Shown here one piece after another: positions 1 through 9,237 of a DNA stretch of 64,000 nt; position 1 is the first letter of the stretch, and every line of letters begins with the position of its first letter. This stretch comes from QZLE01 sp033852075 (lineage in GTDB: Bacteria; Pseudomonadota; Gammaproteobacteria; QZLD01). The DNA lies in contig JAWSVC010000015.1 in assembly GCA_033852075.1 (NCBI GenBank), forward strand, positions 1 to 64,000, in the 5' to 3' direction. The notes under the pieces were generated by a model, which was given only the letters and a program-made list of their open reading frames with translations, was not told where the DNA came from and did no database searches. Both the position numbers and the translations under genes were made by a program.

Positions 1-356
1 CGGTTGGACTTGACCAGAACAGGATAAGCATAAAAACCGACAGAAAAATGACCAACACGATCAAAATGATTTCGCTCAGCACCAATAAAATCTGTAACAA
101 AATCAAAAGGAACATTAGCAAATGTATAATGACCACCGATAGTGTGCCACACCAGCCAGAAAGCCATTAGAAAATACGCAAAATTGCTAAATTGGAATTT
201 TTTGAATGTTGTTACTAATAATAAGAAAACTATAACGACGGGAATGATTTCTGCAATCCATACTTCTCTTGATACTGGTGCGATACCAAATAAAATAAAA
301 ATCACGACAAAAAACAGAGCAAGTAAATGCGGAGTATATTCCTTGGTAAGTTTCAT
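1..356 (-). CDS. YjdF-like inner-membrane protein (DUF2238), 3' end cut by window
   Basis: I translated this from the minus strand; the gene runs off the left edge. The first 118 residues show hydrophobic segments near residues 9-26 and 33-52, then the motif HTIGGHYTFANVPF and GAERNHFDRVGHFSVGF. These conserved His, Arg and Asp residues are typical of the DUF2238/YjdF family of multi-pass membrane proteins, whose function is unknown. The ATG at 356 follows an AAGGGAA ribosome-binding site at a good distance. It is divergent from phoB, with about 260 bases between. The family call rests on motif recall. Confidence 0.75.
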   Translation of the reverse strand, partial: MKLTKEYTPHLLALFFVVIFILFGIAPVSREVWIAEIIPVVIVFLLLVTTFKKFQFSNFAYFLMAFWLVWHTIGGHYTFANVPFDFVTDFIGAERNHFDRVGHFSVGFYAYPVLVKSN

Positions 357-529
357 GATATTCCCTTAATAAAAAAATATAATACCAGAAGTTAATCTTT
401 GACATAAATAATGATAGTTAAAAAATTATTTCATACAAAATGTTATGGGCAACATTAAAATTTATTGTTAAATAATTCAATTTTTATAGATAACATGCTA
501 AATCTAACTATTAGCGTAGCGGTAAATTT

Positions 530-567
530 TGTAACATTTAATCAGCAAATGTAACATTTGTGTAACA
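530..567 (+). promoter_or_regulatory. Pho box direct repeats upstream of phoB
   Basis: Identical TGTAACA heptamers lie at 550-556 and 561-567, exactly 11 bases apart, which is the spacing of PhoB half-sites in a Pho box. A third copy is at 530-536, 20 bases upstream of the pair. A TATAAT lies at 592-597. The same heptamer recurs before pstS. This suggests that phoB activates its own transcription under phosphate limitation. The heptamer resembles, but is not, the E. coli CTGTCAT. Confidence 0.7.
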
Positions 568-615
568 TAGCTATAGTTCAATATATCCAATTATAATTGT
601 TTGCGGGATATTAAA

Positions 616-1299
616 ATGCAAATACGTCTTTTGGTGGTTGAAGATGAACAACCTATTCGTGAAATGCTGAAGATGGTTTTGTCATATCAGAATATGGCAA
701 TAATTGAAGCTGAAAATGGTAATGCAGCTTTAGAAATCATAAAAAACGAACCTATTGATCTTGTCTTGCTTGATTGGATGTTGCCAGATATCAGCGGCAT
801 CGAGGTTGCCAAGAGAATAAAATCCAATAGCAACCTGAACAAAATCCCAATAATTATGCTTACAGCAAAAGATGAAGAAGACGATAAAATCAAAGGCCTT
901 GAATGCGGGGCGGATGATTATGTAACTAAACCTTTTTCTCCTAAAGAACTAACCGCCAGAATTAAAGCTGTTTTAAGGCGAACCAATCCGAGTAAAGATG
1001 ATAAGGAAATATGCTTTGGAAATATTAAGCTTGATCCTAAAAGTCACTCGGTAACTATATCAGAAAAAAATATTAAGCTTGGCCCATTAGAATTTAAATT
1101 ATTGCACTTCTTCTTAACCCATCAAAATAAGGTATACAGTAGAGAACAGCTATTAGATAATGTTTGGGGAACGAATATTTTTGTTGAAGAGAGAACCGTG
1201 GATGTTCATATCAGAAGACTACGCAAGGCAATAAGTATCGATAATGCAGATAGATACATCAAAACTATCAGAGGCTCTGGCTATATCTTTTCACTATGA
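616..1299 (+). CDS. phoB: Phosphate regulon response regulator PhoB
   Basis: Cytoplasmic transcription factor that binds Pho boxes once phosphorylated by PhoR. It has a receiver domain (about residues 2-120) with acidic pocket VVEDE, phospho-acceptor D53 in LLDWMLPD and the conserved Lys in VTKPF. An OmpR-type winged helix follows (about 130-227, with VDVHIRRLRKAI and GSGYIF). I chose the ATG at 616 over an upstream TTG at 601: it puts the phospho-Asp at 53, as in E. coli PhoB, and a GCGGGA element sits about nine bases upstream. The stop overlaps the phoR start by four bases (ATGA). The upstream Pho boxes suggest autoregulation. Confidence 0.95.
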   Translation: MQIRLLVVEDEQPIREMLKMVLSYQNMAIIEAENGNAALEIIKNEPIDLVLLDWMLPDISGIEVAKRIKSNSNLNKIPIIMLTAKDEEDDKIKGLECGADDYVTKPFSPKELTARIKAVLRRTNPSKDDKEICFGNIKLDPKSHSVTISEKNIKLGPLEFKLLHFFLTHQNKVYSREQLLDNVWGTNIFVEERTVDVHIRRLRKAISIDNADRYIKTIRGSGYIFSL

Positions 1300-2585
1300 T
1301 TATTAATAAAAACCCATGGCCAAAACTAATTATTAAGCACCTAATATATTTAGCTGTAGCTTATTTGATTGGAATGCCATTTGGTTTAGGCCAATTGGCA
1401 ATAATAATTATACTTTCAATTTATCTTATCATTCTTTTATCTAAGATGTATTTGCTGGATAAATGGCTTCGCAACAGCAGGATGACTAATCCACCTGAAG
1501 CAACCGGAATCTGGGGAGAAATATTAGACCAGATATATTTTTTACGAAAAAGAGATAAGAAAAGATCGAAAAACCTTTCTAAAATAGTCAAACGGTTTGA
1601 GTCATCAGCGCTGGCATTACCTGACGGGGTGATAGGTATTGATGCAAACGGTGAAATAGAATGGTGGAATGAAACAGCTGCTCTACTTTTAGGCTTAAAA
1701 CGAAAACAGGACAAAGGCCAACGCATTGATAACCTGATCAGATCTCCTGAATTTGTTGAGTTTTACAGAAATACGAATCACGAAAAACCAATTCACATCC
1801 CCTCTCCTGTTATAAGTGAGGTAATTATGGAAATCAGGGTTGTTGATTATGGATTAACTGAGCAAATAATAATTGTTCGGGATATTAGTGAGGCTATTAG
1901 AATTCAACAAATGAGAAAAGATTTTGTAGCAAACGTCTCTCATGAACTTCGCACTCCATTAACTGTATTAAATGGCACCGCTGAGATTTTAGATGATACG
2001 AAAGATGCGCTACCAGAACATATAGTTAAGCCAATTGAATTGATGACACAGCAGACTAAAAGGATGAAGTCTATTGTTAATGATTTATTAACGCTTTCTA
2101 AACTCGAATCAGGTTCAGACATATTAAGTTTTGATGAAATTGATATTGATAAATTGATAACTCTACTTCAAGCAGAAGCAAAAGCTCTAAGTGGTGATGC
2201 TGGACATAAGATAAATACAGAAGTTGATTCAAATCTTACTTTGAAAGGTAATCTGAGCGAAATAACCAGCTGTTTTACAAATCTGGTTAGTAATGCAATT
2301 AGATATACTCAAAAAAACGGAATAATAATTATTCGCTGGTATGAAAATACCGGAGATCCATGCTTTGAGGTTCAGGATAATGGAGTTGGTATTCCTTCTG
2401 AACATATTACAAGATTAACAGAAAGATTTTATCGTGTTGATGCTGGACGTTCACGTGAAACAGGTGGGACTGGACTTGGGCTTTCTATTGTTAAACGAAT
2501 ATTAATGCGTCATAACGCTTCATTAGAAATAGAAAGCACAGAAGGTAGTGGAAGTACTTTTAGATGCCGCTTTAAGAATAATTAA
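1296..2585 (+). CDS. phoR: Phosphate regulon sensor histidine kinase PhoR
   Basis: Membrane-bound kinase/phosphatase of PhoB. Two closely spaced hydrophobic segments fill the first 50 residues, with almost no periplasmic part, as in other PhoR proteins. A PAS-like region follows (about residues 100-200). The HisKA domain has the phospho-His H216 in SHELRTPL. The ATPase domain shows the N box (NLVSNAIRYT), DNGVGI and GGTGLGLSIVKRI. Its length of 429 residues matches the family. It is translationally coupled to phoB through a four-base overlap. Like the rest of this block, it presumably responds to the Pst transporter through PhoU. Confidence 0.95.
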   Translation: MIINKNPWPKLIIKHLIYLAVAYLIGMPFGLGQLAIIIILSIYLIILLSKMYLLDKWLRNSRMTNPPEATGIWGEILDQIYFLRKRDKKRSKNLSKIVKRFESSALALPDGVIGIDANGEIEWWNETAALLLGLKRKQDKGQRIDNLIRSPEFVEFYRNTNHEKPIHIPSPVISEVIMEIRVVDYGLTEQIIIVRDISEAIRIQQMRKDFVANVSHELRTPLTVLNGTAEILDDTKDALPEHIVKPIELMTQQTKRMKSIVNDLLTLSKLESGSDILSFDEIDIDKLITLLQAEAKALSGDAGHKINTEVDSNLTLKGNLSEITSCFTNLVSNAIRYTQKNGIIIIRWYENTGDPCFEVQDNGVGIPSEHITRLTERFYRVDAGRSRETGGTGLGLSIVKRILMRHNASLEIESTEGSGSTFRCRFKNN

Positions 2586-2615
2586 CCTATTGTTTTAATT
2601 CATAGTTTTTTGCAT

Positions 2616-2690
2616 CGTAACAAACAGCTTTAAATTGTAATAAATATGTAACATTAACGTAACAAAATATTAACAATTAAATCAGATAAT
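2616..2690 (+). promoter_or_regulatory. Tandem Pho boxes and -10 of pstS
   Basis: Three heptamers, TGTAATA (2636-2642), TGTAACA (2647-2653) and CGTAACA (2658-2664), are spaced exactly 11 bases apart. A fourth copy, CGTAACA at 2616-2622, lies 20 bases before them, echoing the layout at phoB. A GATAAT -10 candidate is at 2685-2690, and there is no good -35, as expected for a PhoB-activated promoter. This should be the main phosphate-starvation promoter of the pst operon. Confidence 0.75.
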
Positions 2691-2726
2691 GCTTTGCATA
2701 TTAACATCGCAACAGGAGAAAGTTAT

Positions 2727-3698
2727 ATGCGAATTTTTAAAGTAGCTTGCGCTACAGTTTTATCAGCTACAATTGCATTTAGCGCAAATGCAGAACCTAT
2801 GGTAGATGCAAAACTTCCTGCTTATAAAAAGGCAAGTGGTATCTCAGGAAATATTTCCAGTGTTGGTTCTGATACCTTGGCTAATCTTATGACTTTTTGG
2901 GCAGAAGACTTTAAAAAACAATATCCTAATGTAAATATACAAATTCAGGCAGCTGGTTCATCAACTGCACCACCTGCACTTACAGAGCAAACGTCAAACT
3001 TCGGACCTATGAGCCGCAAAATGAAGGACAAAGAGATTCAGGCTTTTGAAGAAAAACACGGTTACAAACCCACTCCTATTCGTGTTGCTATTGATGCTCT
3101 AGCTGTATTCATCAACAAGGATAATCCAATCAAGGGAATGTCAATCGATCAAGTTGATGCGGTATTTTCCAGCACAAGAAAATGCGGATATCCTAACCAG
3201 GTAAGCAAATGGGGAGACCTGGGTTTGACGGGCGTTTGGGCTGGCAAAGACATCCAATTATATGGCCGTAATTCAGTATCTGGTACTTATGGATATTTCA
3301 AGAAAAAAGCCCTATGTAAAGGCGATTACAAAAATAACGTAAACGAGCAACCAGGATCAGCTTCTGTAGTACAGTCTGTTAGCACTTCCTTAAATGGGAT
3401 TGGTTACTCTGGTATTGGCTATAAATCAGCAGGCGTTAAAGCAGTTCCTCTGACTAAAAAAGGAACTGACTACGTTGAAGCTACACCTGAAAACGCCCTA
3501 ACCGGTAAATATCCTCTTTCTAGATTTCTTTATGTTTATGTAAATAAACATCCAAATAAAGAACTGCCTCCACTTGAAAAAGAATTTATAAAACTAATTC
3601 TTTCAAAGCAAGGTCAGCAAATTGTAGCTAAAGATGGATATATTCCAGTTCCATATAAAGTTGCAGAAAAAGAACTTAAGGCGCTTGGAATTAAGTAA
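2727..3698 (+). CDS. pstS: Phosphate ABC transporter substrate-binding protein PstS
   Basis: Periplasmic phosphate-binding protein that feeds the PstCAB importer. A typical Sec signal peptide (MRIFKVACATVLSATIAFSANA) precedes the mature chain. Family motifs are present: SVGSDTLANLMTFW and QAAGSSTAPPAL near the N-terminus, then YGRNSVSGTYGYFK, where the Arg, Ser and Thr help bind phosphate. I start at ATG 2727, after AGGAGAA at 2714-2720; the reading frame is open further upstream only from a TTG. It is about 324 residues. An intergenic hairpin separates it from pstC, fitting higher expression of the binding protein than of the permeases. Confidence 0.95.
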   Translation: MRIFKVACATVLSATIAFSANAEPMVDAKLPAYKKASGISGNISSVGSDTLANLMTFWAEDFKKQYPNVNIQIQAAGSSTAPPALTEQTSNFGPMSRKMKDKEIQAFEEKHGYKPTPIRVAIDALAVFINKDNPIKGMSIDQVDAVFSSTRKCGYPNQVSKWGDLGLTGVWAGKDIQLYGRNSVSGTYGYFKKKALCKGDYKNNVNEQPGSASVVQSVSTSLNGIGYSGIGYKSAGVKAVPLTKKGTDYVEATPENALTGKYPLSRFLYVYVNKHPNKELPPLEKEFIKLILSKQGQQIVAKDGYIPVPYKVAEKELKALGIK

Positions 3699-3708
3699 GT
3701 TAATAACG

Positions 3709-3734
3709 ATCAGGAAGGCTAAAGCCTTCCTGAT
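3709..3734 (+). terminator. pstS-pstC intergenic hairpin
   Basis: A perfect 12-base inverted repeat (ATCAGGAAGGCT and its complement) forms a stem with a tiny loop. No U-run follows. It more likely stabilises the pstS 3' end or attenuates read-through than acts as a full terminator. Such hairpins are common after genes for abundant binding proteins. Confidence 0.6.
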
Positions 3735-3745
3735 TAAAGGTAAGT

Positions 3746-5971
3746 ATGAAACAAGATAATACTGAAACAGACCTAAATCTGGCCAAAACTTTTACAACCA
3801 GGAATGTTAAAGACCTTATAACCAAGCTTGTTGTATATGCAGGTGGAGGTTCAGTTTTAATAGCTCTAGGGTTGATTTTTGTTTATCTAGGTATCGAAGT
3901 AATTCCTCTATTTCAAGGAGCTAATGTTGAAAAAACATCTCGAAACTTTGAAAGCTCTACATCGCTTCTGCATCTTTCTTTAGAAGAACAAAATAAAGTT
4001 GCATTATCAATTAATAAGCAAGGAATTATTAATTTTGTTGATATGGCTTCAGGTAAAATAATTTCACAAAATAAAATTTCAGATAACAAAATAACTGCAA
4101 TCCAAACACTTAAAGAATCATCAACGATCCATATACTAATCGCATTTGAAGATGGTACTGTAACCTTAATAAAGCCAGAATATAAGAGCATATATTCTGA
4201 AAAGACTGAAAAAACAATTGTCCCATCTTTAATTTATCCTCTTGGGAACGAGCCAATTCAGCTACATGATGATAAGGCTGAAATTAAAAATATCGCATTC
4301 CAGTTAAATGATGAAATGCTGACTATAATTTCCGCCTCATCTGAAGATTTATATCTAACAAGCTTTATGCAAGAAGAATCATTTTTAGATGACGAAGTAA
4401 GTTGGGTAAAAGAGCAAGTTTCAATTAAAAATGAATTTGTTCCAGACTACATGTTTATTGATCAGGCTGTCCAAAACATACTTGTTATCAATAAAAGTGG
4501 AAACTTTATTAACTACAATTCAGCACTAACAAATAAACAAACCGGTGATTTTTTACAAAATAACAGCCTAAATATTTCGGCAGCAGCCACTTTGTCTGCA
4601 GGTAGCTCGTTATTAGTTGCCGATAATGAAGGCGGAATTTCTCAATGGTTTCCAGTTAGAAATCAAAACAACGTATTTAAATACACCAAAATCCGCGATT
4701 TTAAATTAAACGCTCCAGCTCAACGTATTATTCCGGAATATTCACGAAAGGTTGCATTTGTATATGATGCAGAAGGTATTGTATCAATATTACATACAAC
4801 ATCAGGACAAATACTAGCCAGCAAATCATTAACAAATAGTAATCTTGATGAATTAGCAATTAGTCCTCGCTCAAATACCATTCTTATCAAGGCCGAAAAT
4901 AATATTGCCCTATATAGTGTTCATAATGAACACCCTGAATTTTCTATGTCAGCAATATGGAATAAGGTTTGGTACGAAGGATATGAAAAACCAGAATATA
5001 TTTGGCAGTCTTCATCCTCATCCAATGACTTTGAGTCTAAATTTAGTTTTATGCCATTAGCATTCGGCACTCTTAAAGCAGCTTTTTATGCAATGTTATT
5101 TGCCACTCCATTAGGAGTATTAGCTGGTGCATATACCGCTTATTTTATGCGCCCGCGCTTACGTAAAATAGTTAAACCAACTGTAGAAATTATGGCAGCA
5201 TTACCAACTGTTATTCTTGGTTTTCTGGCTGGCTTGTGGCTAGCACCATTTGTTGAAAACAATCTCCCGGGGATTTTCTGTGTTCCCATTATAATGTTGG
5301 CTGGAATTGTTGTTCTTTCATTTATCTGGTCGGTTATGCCAAAACAAATTCGCAATCTCCTTCCAGATGGTGGCGAAATCCTAATCCTGATACCTGCGAT
5401 CATATTTCTGATTTGGCTTGCATTTTATCTTAGCCCTACCCTAGAAATACTTCTATTTAATGGAAATACAAGACTGTGGCTAAAAGAAACTCTTGGTGTC
5501 GGTTTTGATCAGCGCAATTCAATTATTATTGGAATAACCATGGGGATTGCGGTAATCCCAAACATATTCTCGATTACAGAAGATGCGGTATACGGGGTGC
5601 CAAGATCGCTTACAAATGGCTCACTTGCCCTTGGTGCAACACAATGGCAAACCATGACTAAGGTTATTATTCTAACTGCAAGTCCGGCTATATTCTCAGC
5701 ACTAATGATCGGCATGGGACGCGCTATAGGTGAAACAATGATTGTGCTTATGGCAACAGGCAATACACCAATCATGGATTTTAATATATTCGAAGGCATG
5801 AGAACACTTGCAGCTAATATTGCGGTAGAAATGCCAGAAGCAGAAGTTGGCAGCACCCACTTTAGACTACTTTTTCTATCTGCTTTTGCCTTGTTTATTC
5901 TTACATTCATATTCAACACCCTTTCGGAAATTATTAGCACCAGGCTAAGAAAGAAATACAGTAACTTGTAA
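3746..5971 (+). CDS. pstC: Phosphate ABC transporter permease PstC, long form
   Basis: Inner-membrane permease of the Pst importer. At 741 residues it is more than twice E. coli PstC (about 320). After the first membrane segment (about residues 27-50) comes a large, mostly hydrophilic region to about residue 430. It has repeated short beta-like stretches (such as ALSINKQGIINFVDM and ILIAFEDGTVTLI) that suggest a propeller-like periplasmic domain. The permease core follows, with the EAA-loop region GATQWQTMTKVIILTASPAI and GRAIGETMIVLMATG. Long PstC forms are known in Pseudomonas and marine gammaproteobacteria. It is followed by pstA after three bases. Confidence 0.92.
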   Translation: MKQDNTETDLNLAKTFTTRNVKDLITKLVVYAGGGSVLIALGLIFVYLGIEVIPLFQGANVEKTSRNFESSTSLLHLSLEEQNKVALSINKQGIINFVDMASGKIISQNKISDNKITAIQTLKESSTIHILIAFEDGTVTLIKPEYKSIYSEKTEKTIVPSLIYPLGNEPIQLHDDKAEIKNIAFQLNDEMLTIISASSEDLYLTSFMQEESFLDDEVSWVKEQVSIKNEFVPDYMFIDQAVQNILVINKSGNFINYNSALTNKQTGDFLQNNSLNISAAATLSAGSSLLVADNEGGISQWFPVRNQNNVFKYTKIRDFKLNAPAQRIIPEYSRKVAFVYDAEGIVSILHTTSGQILASKSLTNSNLDELAISPRSNTILIKAENNIALYSVHNEHPEFSMSAIWNKVWYEGYEKPEYIWQSSSSSNDFESKFSFMPLAFGTLKAAFYAMLFATPLGVLAGAYTAYFMRPRLRKIVKPTVEIMAALPTVILGFLAGLWLAPFVENNLPGIFCVPIIMLAGIVVLSFIWSVMPKQIRNLLPDGGEILILIPAIIFLIWLAFYLSPTLEILLFNGNTRLWLKETLGVGFDQRNSIIIGITMGIAVIPNIFSITEDAVYGVPRSLTNGSLALGATQWQTMTKVIILTASPAIFSALMIGMGRAIGETMIVLMATGNTPIMDFNIFEGMRTLAANIAVEMPEAEVGSTHFRLLFLSAFALFILTFIFNTLSEIISTRLRKKYSNL

Positions 5972-5974
5972 ATT

Positions 5975-7609
5975 ATGAAGAAATTAATTGATTGGTATAA
6001 AGAAGGAACACCTTTTCTTTGGATAAGTGCAGGAGCCATTGCTCTTTCTGTTATCCTGGTGCTTGGCATAGTTGGGTTTATTGGCTATCAAGCCCTCCCC
6101 CATTTTTGGCCCAGCAATACTCATATTGTTACTATCAAAGATGGTAAAGACAGTCAGGCCAAAATAGTTGCCGAATATTATGAAACAAAAAACAAAGTTT
6201 CTGCTGATGGAGAATATAAAGATTTGCTCCTTAAAACCGGTAATAGAGACATATTTGGCATTGATTTCAGATGGGTCAAGGAGTCTGACATTATTGGATC
6301 TGAATTAGCAAATAATTACGCAACATTTGAGCGTAGAGAATGGGGAAATTTATATGGCATACCTACAAAATTAATTGAAACGTCAAGTGAAACGGAATTG
6401 CAAGGCGATTTATGGAAAGATCTACAAAACAAAATTGAAGAAACAACTAGAATTCATAACGAAATTGAAAGGATCCAAAATATAGATATCGGTGCAATCA
6501 ATTATGAAATGGAGCAAATCAGGTTGCACAAGCGCTCACTTGAGCTAAAAGACAAACTGACTGAGCAAGCGATTACAGATGCAGAAAGTCAAATTAATAG
6601 CCTAAACAAACAATATGATGAGCTAAATTTAGATCTGATAAAACTTAATCAGGAACTCAATAAATATACTGTATTTATCGAAGTGCTATCTGAGAATGGC
6701 CCCAAAACTATTAACATGAAGGTTTCTAATATTGTTCGCTCATACAAACCTAATAATATAGGTATCTCCCAAAAAATATCGATATATTTCGATAGAATTG
6801 GTGAATTTATCTTTGATAGCCCGCGCGAAGCAAATACTGAAGGAGGGGTTTTTCCTGCAATTTTTGGAACGGTATTAATGGTATTTTTAATGACCATTTT
6901 TGTAACTCCATTCGGTATTATGGCAGCAATTTATCTACGTGAATATTCCAAGCAAAACATTTTTACCCGAATTATTCGCATATCGGTGGTAAATCTCGCC
7001 GGTGTGCCATCCATTGTCTATGGCGTATTCGGTCTTGGTTTTTTTGTATATATTCTTGGAGGAAAGATAGATGCCCTTTTCTACCCGGAAGCATTACCAT
7101 CACCGACTTACGGAACCCCAGGAATACTCTGGGCATCGATCACTTTAGCTCTTCTTACACTACCTGTGGTTATTGTTACTACAGAGGAAGGCTTGGCCAG
7201 AATACCAAGAACATTTAAAGAAGGCAGTTTAGCGCTTGGGGCTACAAAATCTGAAACCCTATGGAAGGTTATTCTGCCTATATCAACACCGGCAATGATA
7301 ACCGGAATGATACTGGCAATTGCTCGTGCGGCAGGTGAAGTTGCACCGTTAATGCTGGTTGGTGTGGTAAAACTAGCCCCATCACTTCCTCTTGATGGAA
7401 ACTTTCCGTTCTTGCATATGGAAAGAAAGTTTATGCACCTTGGATTTCATATCTATGATGTTGGATTCCAAAGCCCGAATGTAGAAGCAGCAAGACCATT
7501 AGTTTTTGCAACAGCTTTTTTATTAATTATGATCATTATTTTCCTTAATTTATTTGCATTTACATTGCGAAATAAATTAAGAGAAAAATATAAGTCGATA
7601 GCAGGTTAA
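5975..7609 (+). CDS. pstA: Phosphate ABC transporter permease PstA, long form
   Basis: Second membrane subunit of the Pst importer. It has 544 residues against about 296 in E. coli. The N-terminal membrane segment (about 17-38) is followed by a periplasmic insert to about residue 285. This contains a predicted coiled coil rich in Glu, Gln, Leu and Lys (about 140-225). The permease core carries GALGATKSETLWKVILP-like EAA-loop sequence (LALGATKSETLWKVILP) and ARAAGEVAPLMLVG. Both Pst permeases have enlarged periplasmic parts, which may contact each other or PstS; that is inference. Confidence 0.93.
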   Translation: MKKLIDWYKEGTPFLWISAGAIALSVILVLGIVGFIGYQALPHFWPSNTHIVTIKDGKDSQAKIVAEYYETKNKVSADGEYKDLLLKTGNRDIFGIDFRWVKESDIIGSELANNYATFERREWGNLYGIPTKLIETSSETELQGDLWKDLQNKIEETTRIHNEIERIQNIDIGAINYEMEQIRLHKRSLELKDKLTEQAITDAESQINSLNKQYDELNLDLIKLNQELNKYTVFIEVLSENGPKTINMKVSNIVRSYKPNNIGISQKISIYFDRIGEFIFDSPREANTEGGVFPAIFGTVLMVFLMTIFVTPFGIMAAIYLREYSKQNIFTRIIRISVVNLAGVPSIVYGVFGLGFFVYILGGKIDALFYPEALPSPTYGTPGILWASITLALLTLPVVIVTTEEGLARIPRTFKEGSLALGATKSETLWKVILPISTPAMITGMILAIARAAGEVAPLMLVGVVKLAPSLPLDGNFPFLHMERKFMHLGFHIYDVGFQSPNVEAARPLVFATAFLLIMIIIFLNLFAFTLRNKLREKYKSIAG

Positions 7610-7612
7610 ACA

Positions 7613-8476
7613 ATGAGTGATGTAAATACAGTTAGCGCTGAAAAATCATCAAATGAAGAAATAGTAATCAAGACATCAGTTGGATCAGACAAGCTGGGGA
7701 TAACCAGACAACTTGAAGATGAAAAGATTGCATTTACAGCGGAAAACTTGAATCTTTTTTATGGTGACAATAAGGCACTAAAAGATATTGATATCAAAAT
7801 ACCAGAAAAAAAGGTGACGGCGTTTATTGGCCCTAGTGGATGTGGCAAATCTACTCTGTTACGTTGCTTTAATAGAATGAATGATTTGATTGATAACGTT
7901 ACAATCAAGGGTGATATCAAACTTTATGATCAAAATATTTACGATAGGAATATTGATGTAGCCGCTTTACGCAGAAAGGTTGGTATGGTATTTCAAAAAC
8001 CCAATCCATTCCCAAAGTCAATTTATGAAAACGTTGCTTATGGGCTTCGTATTCAAGGCATTAAAAGCAAGCGCAAAATTAATGAAATCGTAGAGAAATC
8101 ACTTAAAGGAGCTGCACTATGGGATGAAGTTAAAGATAGACTCAATCAAAGTGCCTTAGGTTTATCTGGTGGACAACAGCAAAGGTTGGTTATTGCAAGG
8201 GCTATTGCAATTGAACCATCGGTATTATTGCTTGATGAACCAGCTTCTGCGTTAGATCCAATATCAACCCTAAAGGTTGAAGAGTTAATAAATAATCTTA
8301 AAGATGAATTTACTATAGTTATAGTAACTCATAACATGCAACAAGCAGCGCGTGTTTCTGATTACACTGCATTTATGTATATGGGCGATATTGTTGAATT
8401 TACCGATACGAAAACAATATTCACCGCCCCTAAAAACAAACAAACAGAAGACTATATTACCGGAAGATATGGATAG
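7613..8476 (+). CDS. pstB: Phosphate ABC transporter ATPase PstB
   Basis: Cytoplasmic ATPase that powers phosphate import and, with PhoU, links transport to PhoR. It has Walker A GPSGCGKST, Q-loop FQKPNPFPKS, signature LSGGQQQR, Walker B VLLLDEPASALDP and the switch His in VTHNMQQAARVSD. NPFPKSIYENVAYGLR is typical of PstB rather than other ABC ATPases. It has about 30 extra hydrophilic residues at the N-terminus, so a later start is possible, but no better start is visible. It lies three bases after pstA and nine before phoU. Confidence 0.96.
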   Translation: MSDVNTVSAEKSSNEEIVIKTSVGSDKLGITRQLEDEKIAFTAENLNLFYGDNKALKDIDIKIPEKKVTAFIGPSGCGKSTLLRCFNRMNDLIDNVTIKGDIKLYDQNIYDRNIDVAALRRKVGMVFQKPNPFPKSIYENVAYGLRIQGIKSKRKINEIVEKSLKGAALWDEVKDRLNQSALGLSGGQQQRLVIARAIAIEPSVLLLDEPASALDPISTLKVEELINNLKDEFTIVIVTHNMQQAARVSDYTAFMYMGDIVEFTDTKTIFTAPKNKQTEDYITGRYG

Positions 8477-8485
8477 GAAAAAGAC

Positions 8486-9196
8486 ATGGGAAATCATATT
8501 TCAAGACAATTTGAAAACGAGCTAGAAGATATTCGCAACAAAGTAATGGCGATGGGAGGGTTAATTGAAAAACAGCTTGAACAAGCTATTACTTGCCTCT
8601 TAAACAGCGATTCAGCACTTGCAGAAGATGTTATCAAAACAGATGTTGTTGTGAATAAAATGGAGCTTGAAATAGACGAAGAATGCACTCAGATTCTTGC
8701 TCGTAGACAACCAACGGCTAGTGATTTAAGGCTTGTAATTACAGTTATTAAAGCAATTAATGACCTTGAGCGCATTGGAGATGAAACCAAAAGAGTTGCG
8801 CGTATGGCTCTTGAAATTATGGATAAGGATGTCGGTAAGGCACGCCTTCAAACCATCAAACATTTGGGTGAACATGTTAAGACCGTTTTGCATAATATAC
8901 TGGATGCATTCGCACGCATGGATACTACTGAAGCTTATAAAATATATCGTCAGGACAAGCAGGTAGATATTGAATATGAAGGCACTTTAAGACAAAGTAT
9001 AACCTTTATGATGGAAGATCCTCGTTCTATTCCTTGGGCTTTAAATATTATTTGGATTGCAAGAGCGCTTGAACGTATTGGTGACAGAGCAACCAACATC
9101 AGTGAATATATTATCTACTATGTTAAAGGTAAAAATGTTAGACATGCTGGTATCGAAGGAATAGAAGAAACAATTAAGGATGATTTGGAAGGTTAG
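8486..9196 (+). CDS. phoU: Phosphate signalling protein PhoU
   Basis: Cytoplasmic helical protein that represses PhoR signalling when phosphate is ample. It has the two repeated three-helix PhoU domains, each with an (E/D)xxxD metal-binding motif: NDLERIGDETKRVA near residues 91-104 and RALERIGDRATNISEYI near 192-208. Its length of 236 residues matches E. coli PhoU. It is the last gene of the phoB-phoU block; no clear terminator follows, only a degenerate dispersed repeat. Confidence 0.96.
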   Translation: MGNHISRQFENELEDIRNKVMAMGGLIEKQLEQAITCLLNSDSALAEDVIKTDVVVNKMELEIDEECTQILARRQPTASDLRLVITVIKAINDLERIGDETKRVARMALEIMDKDVGKARLQTIKHLGEHVKTVLHNILDAFARMDTTEAYKIYRQDKQVDIEYEGTLRQSITFMMEDPRSIPWALNIIWIARALERIGDRATNISEYIIYYVKGKNVRHAGIEGIEETIKDDLEG

Positions 9197-9237
9197 AAGC
9201 TAATTAAGGATGTAAGTTGCCCCACCCTGTAACTGCC

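Noticed and set aside
142..405. Short reading frames at the left edge on both strands
   Set aside because: They lie in other frames over the YjdF-like gene, whose conserved motifs identify the true frame.
601..615. TTG start for phoB at 601
   Set aside because: The ATG at 616 places the phospho-acceptor at residue 53, as in E. coli PhoB, and has a GCGGGA element upstream.
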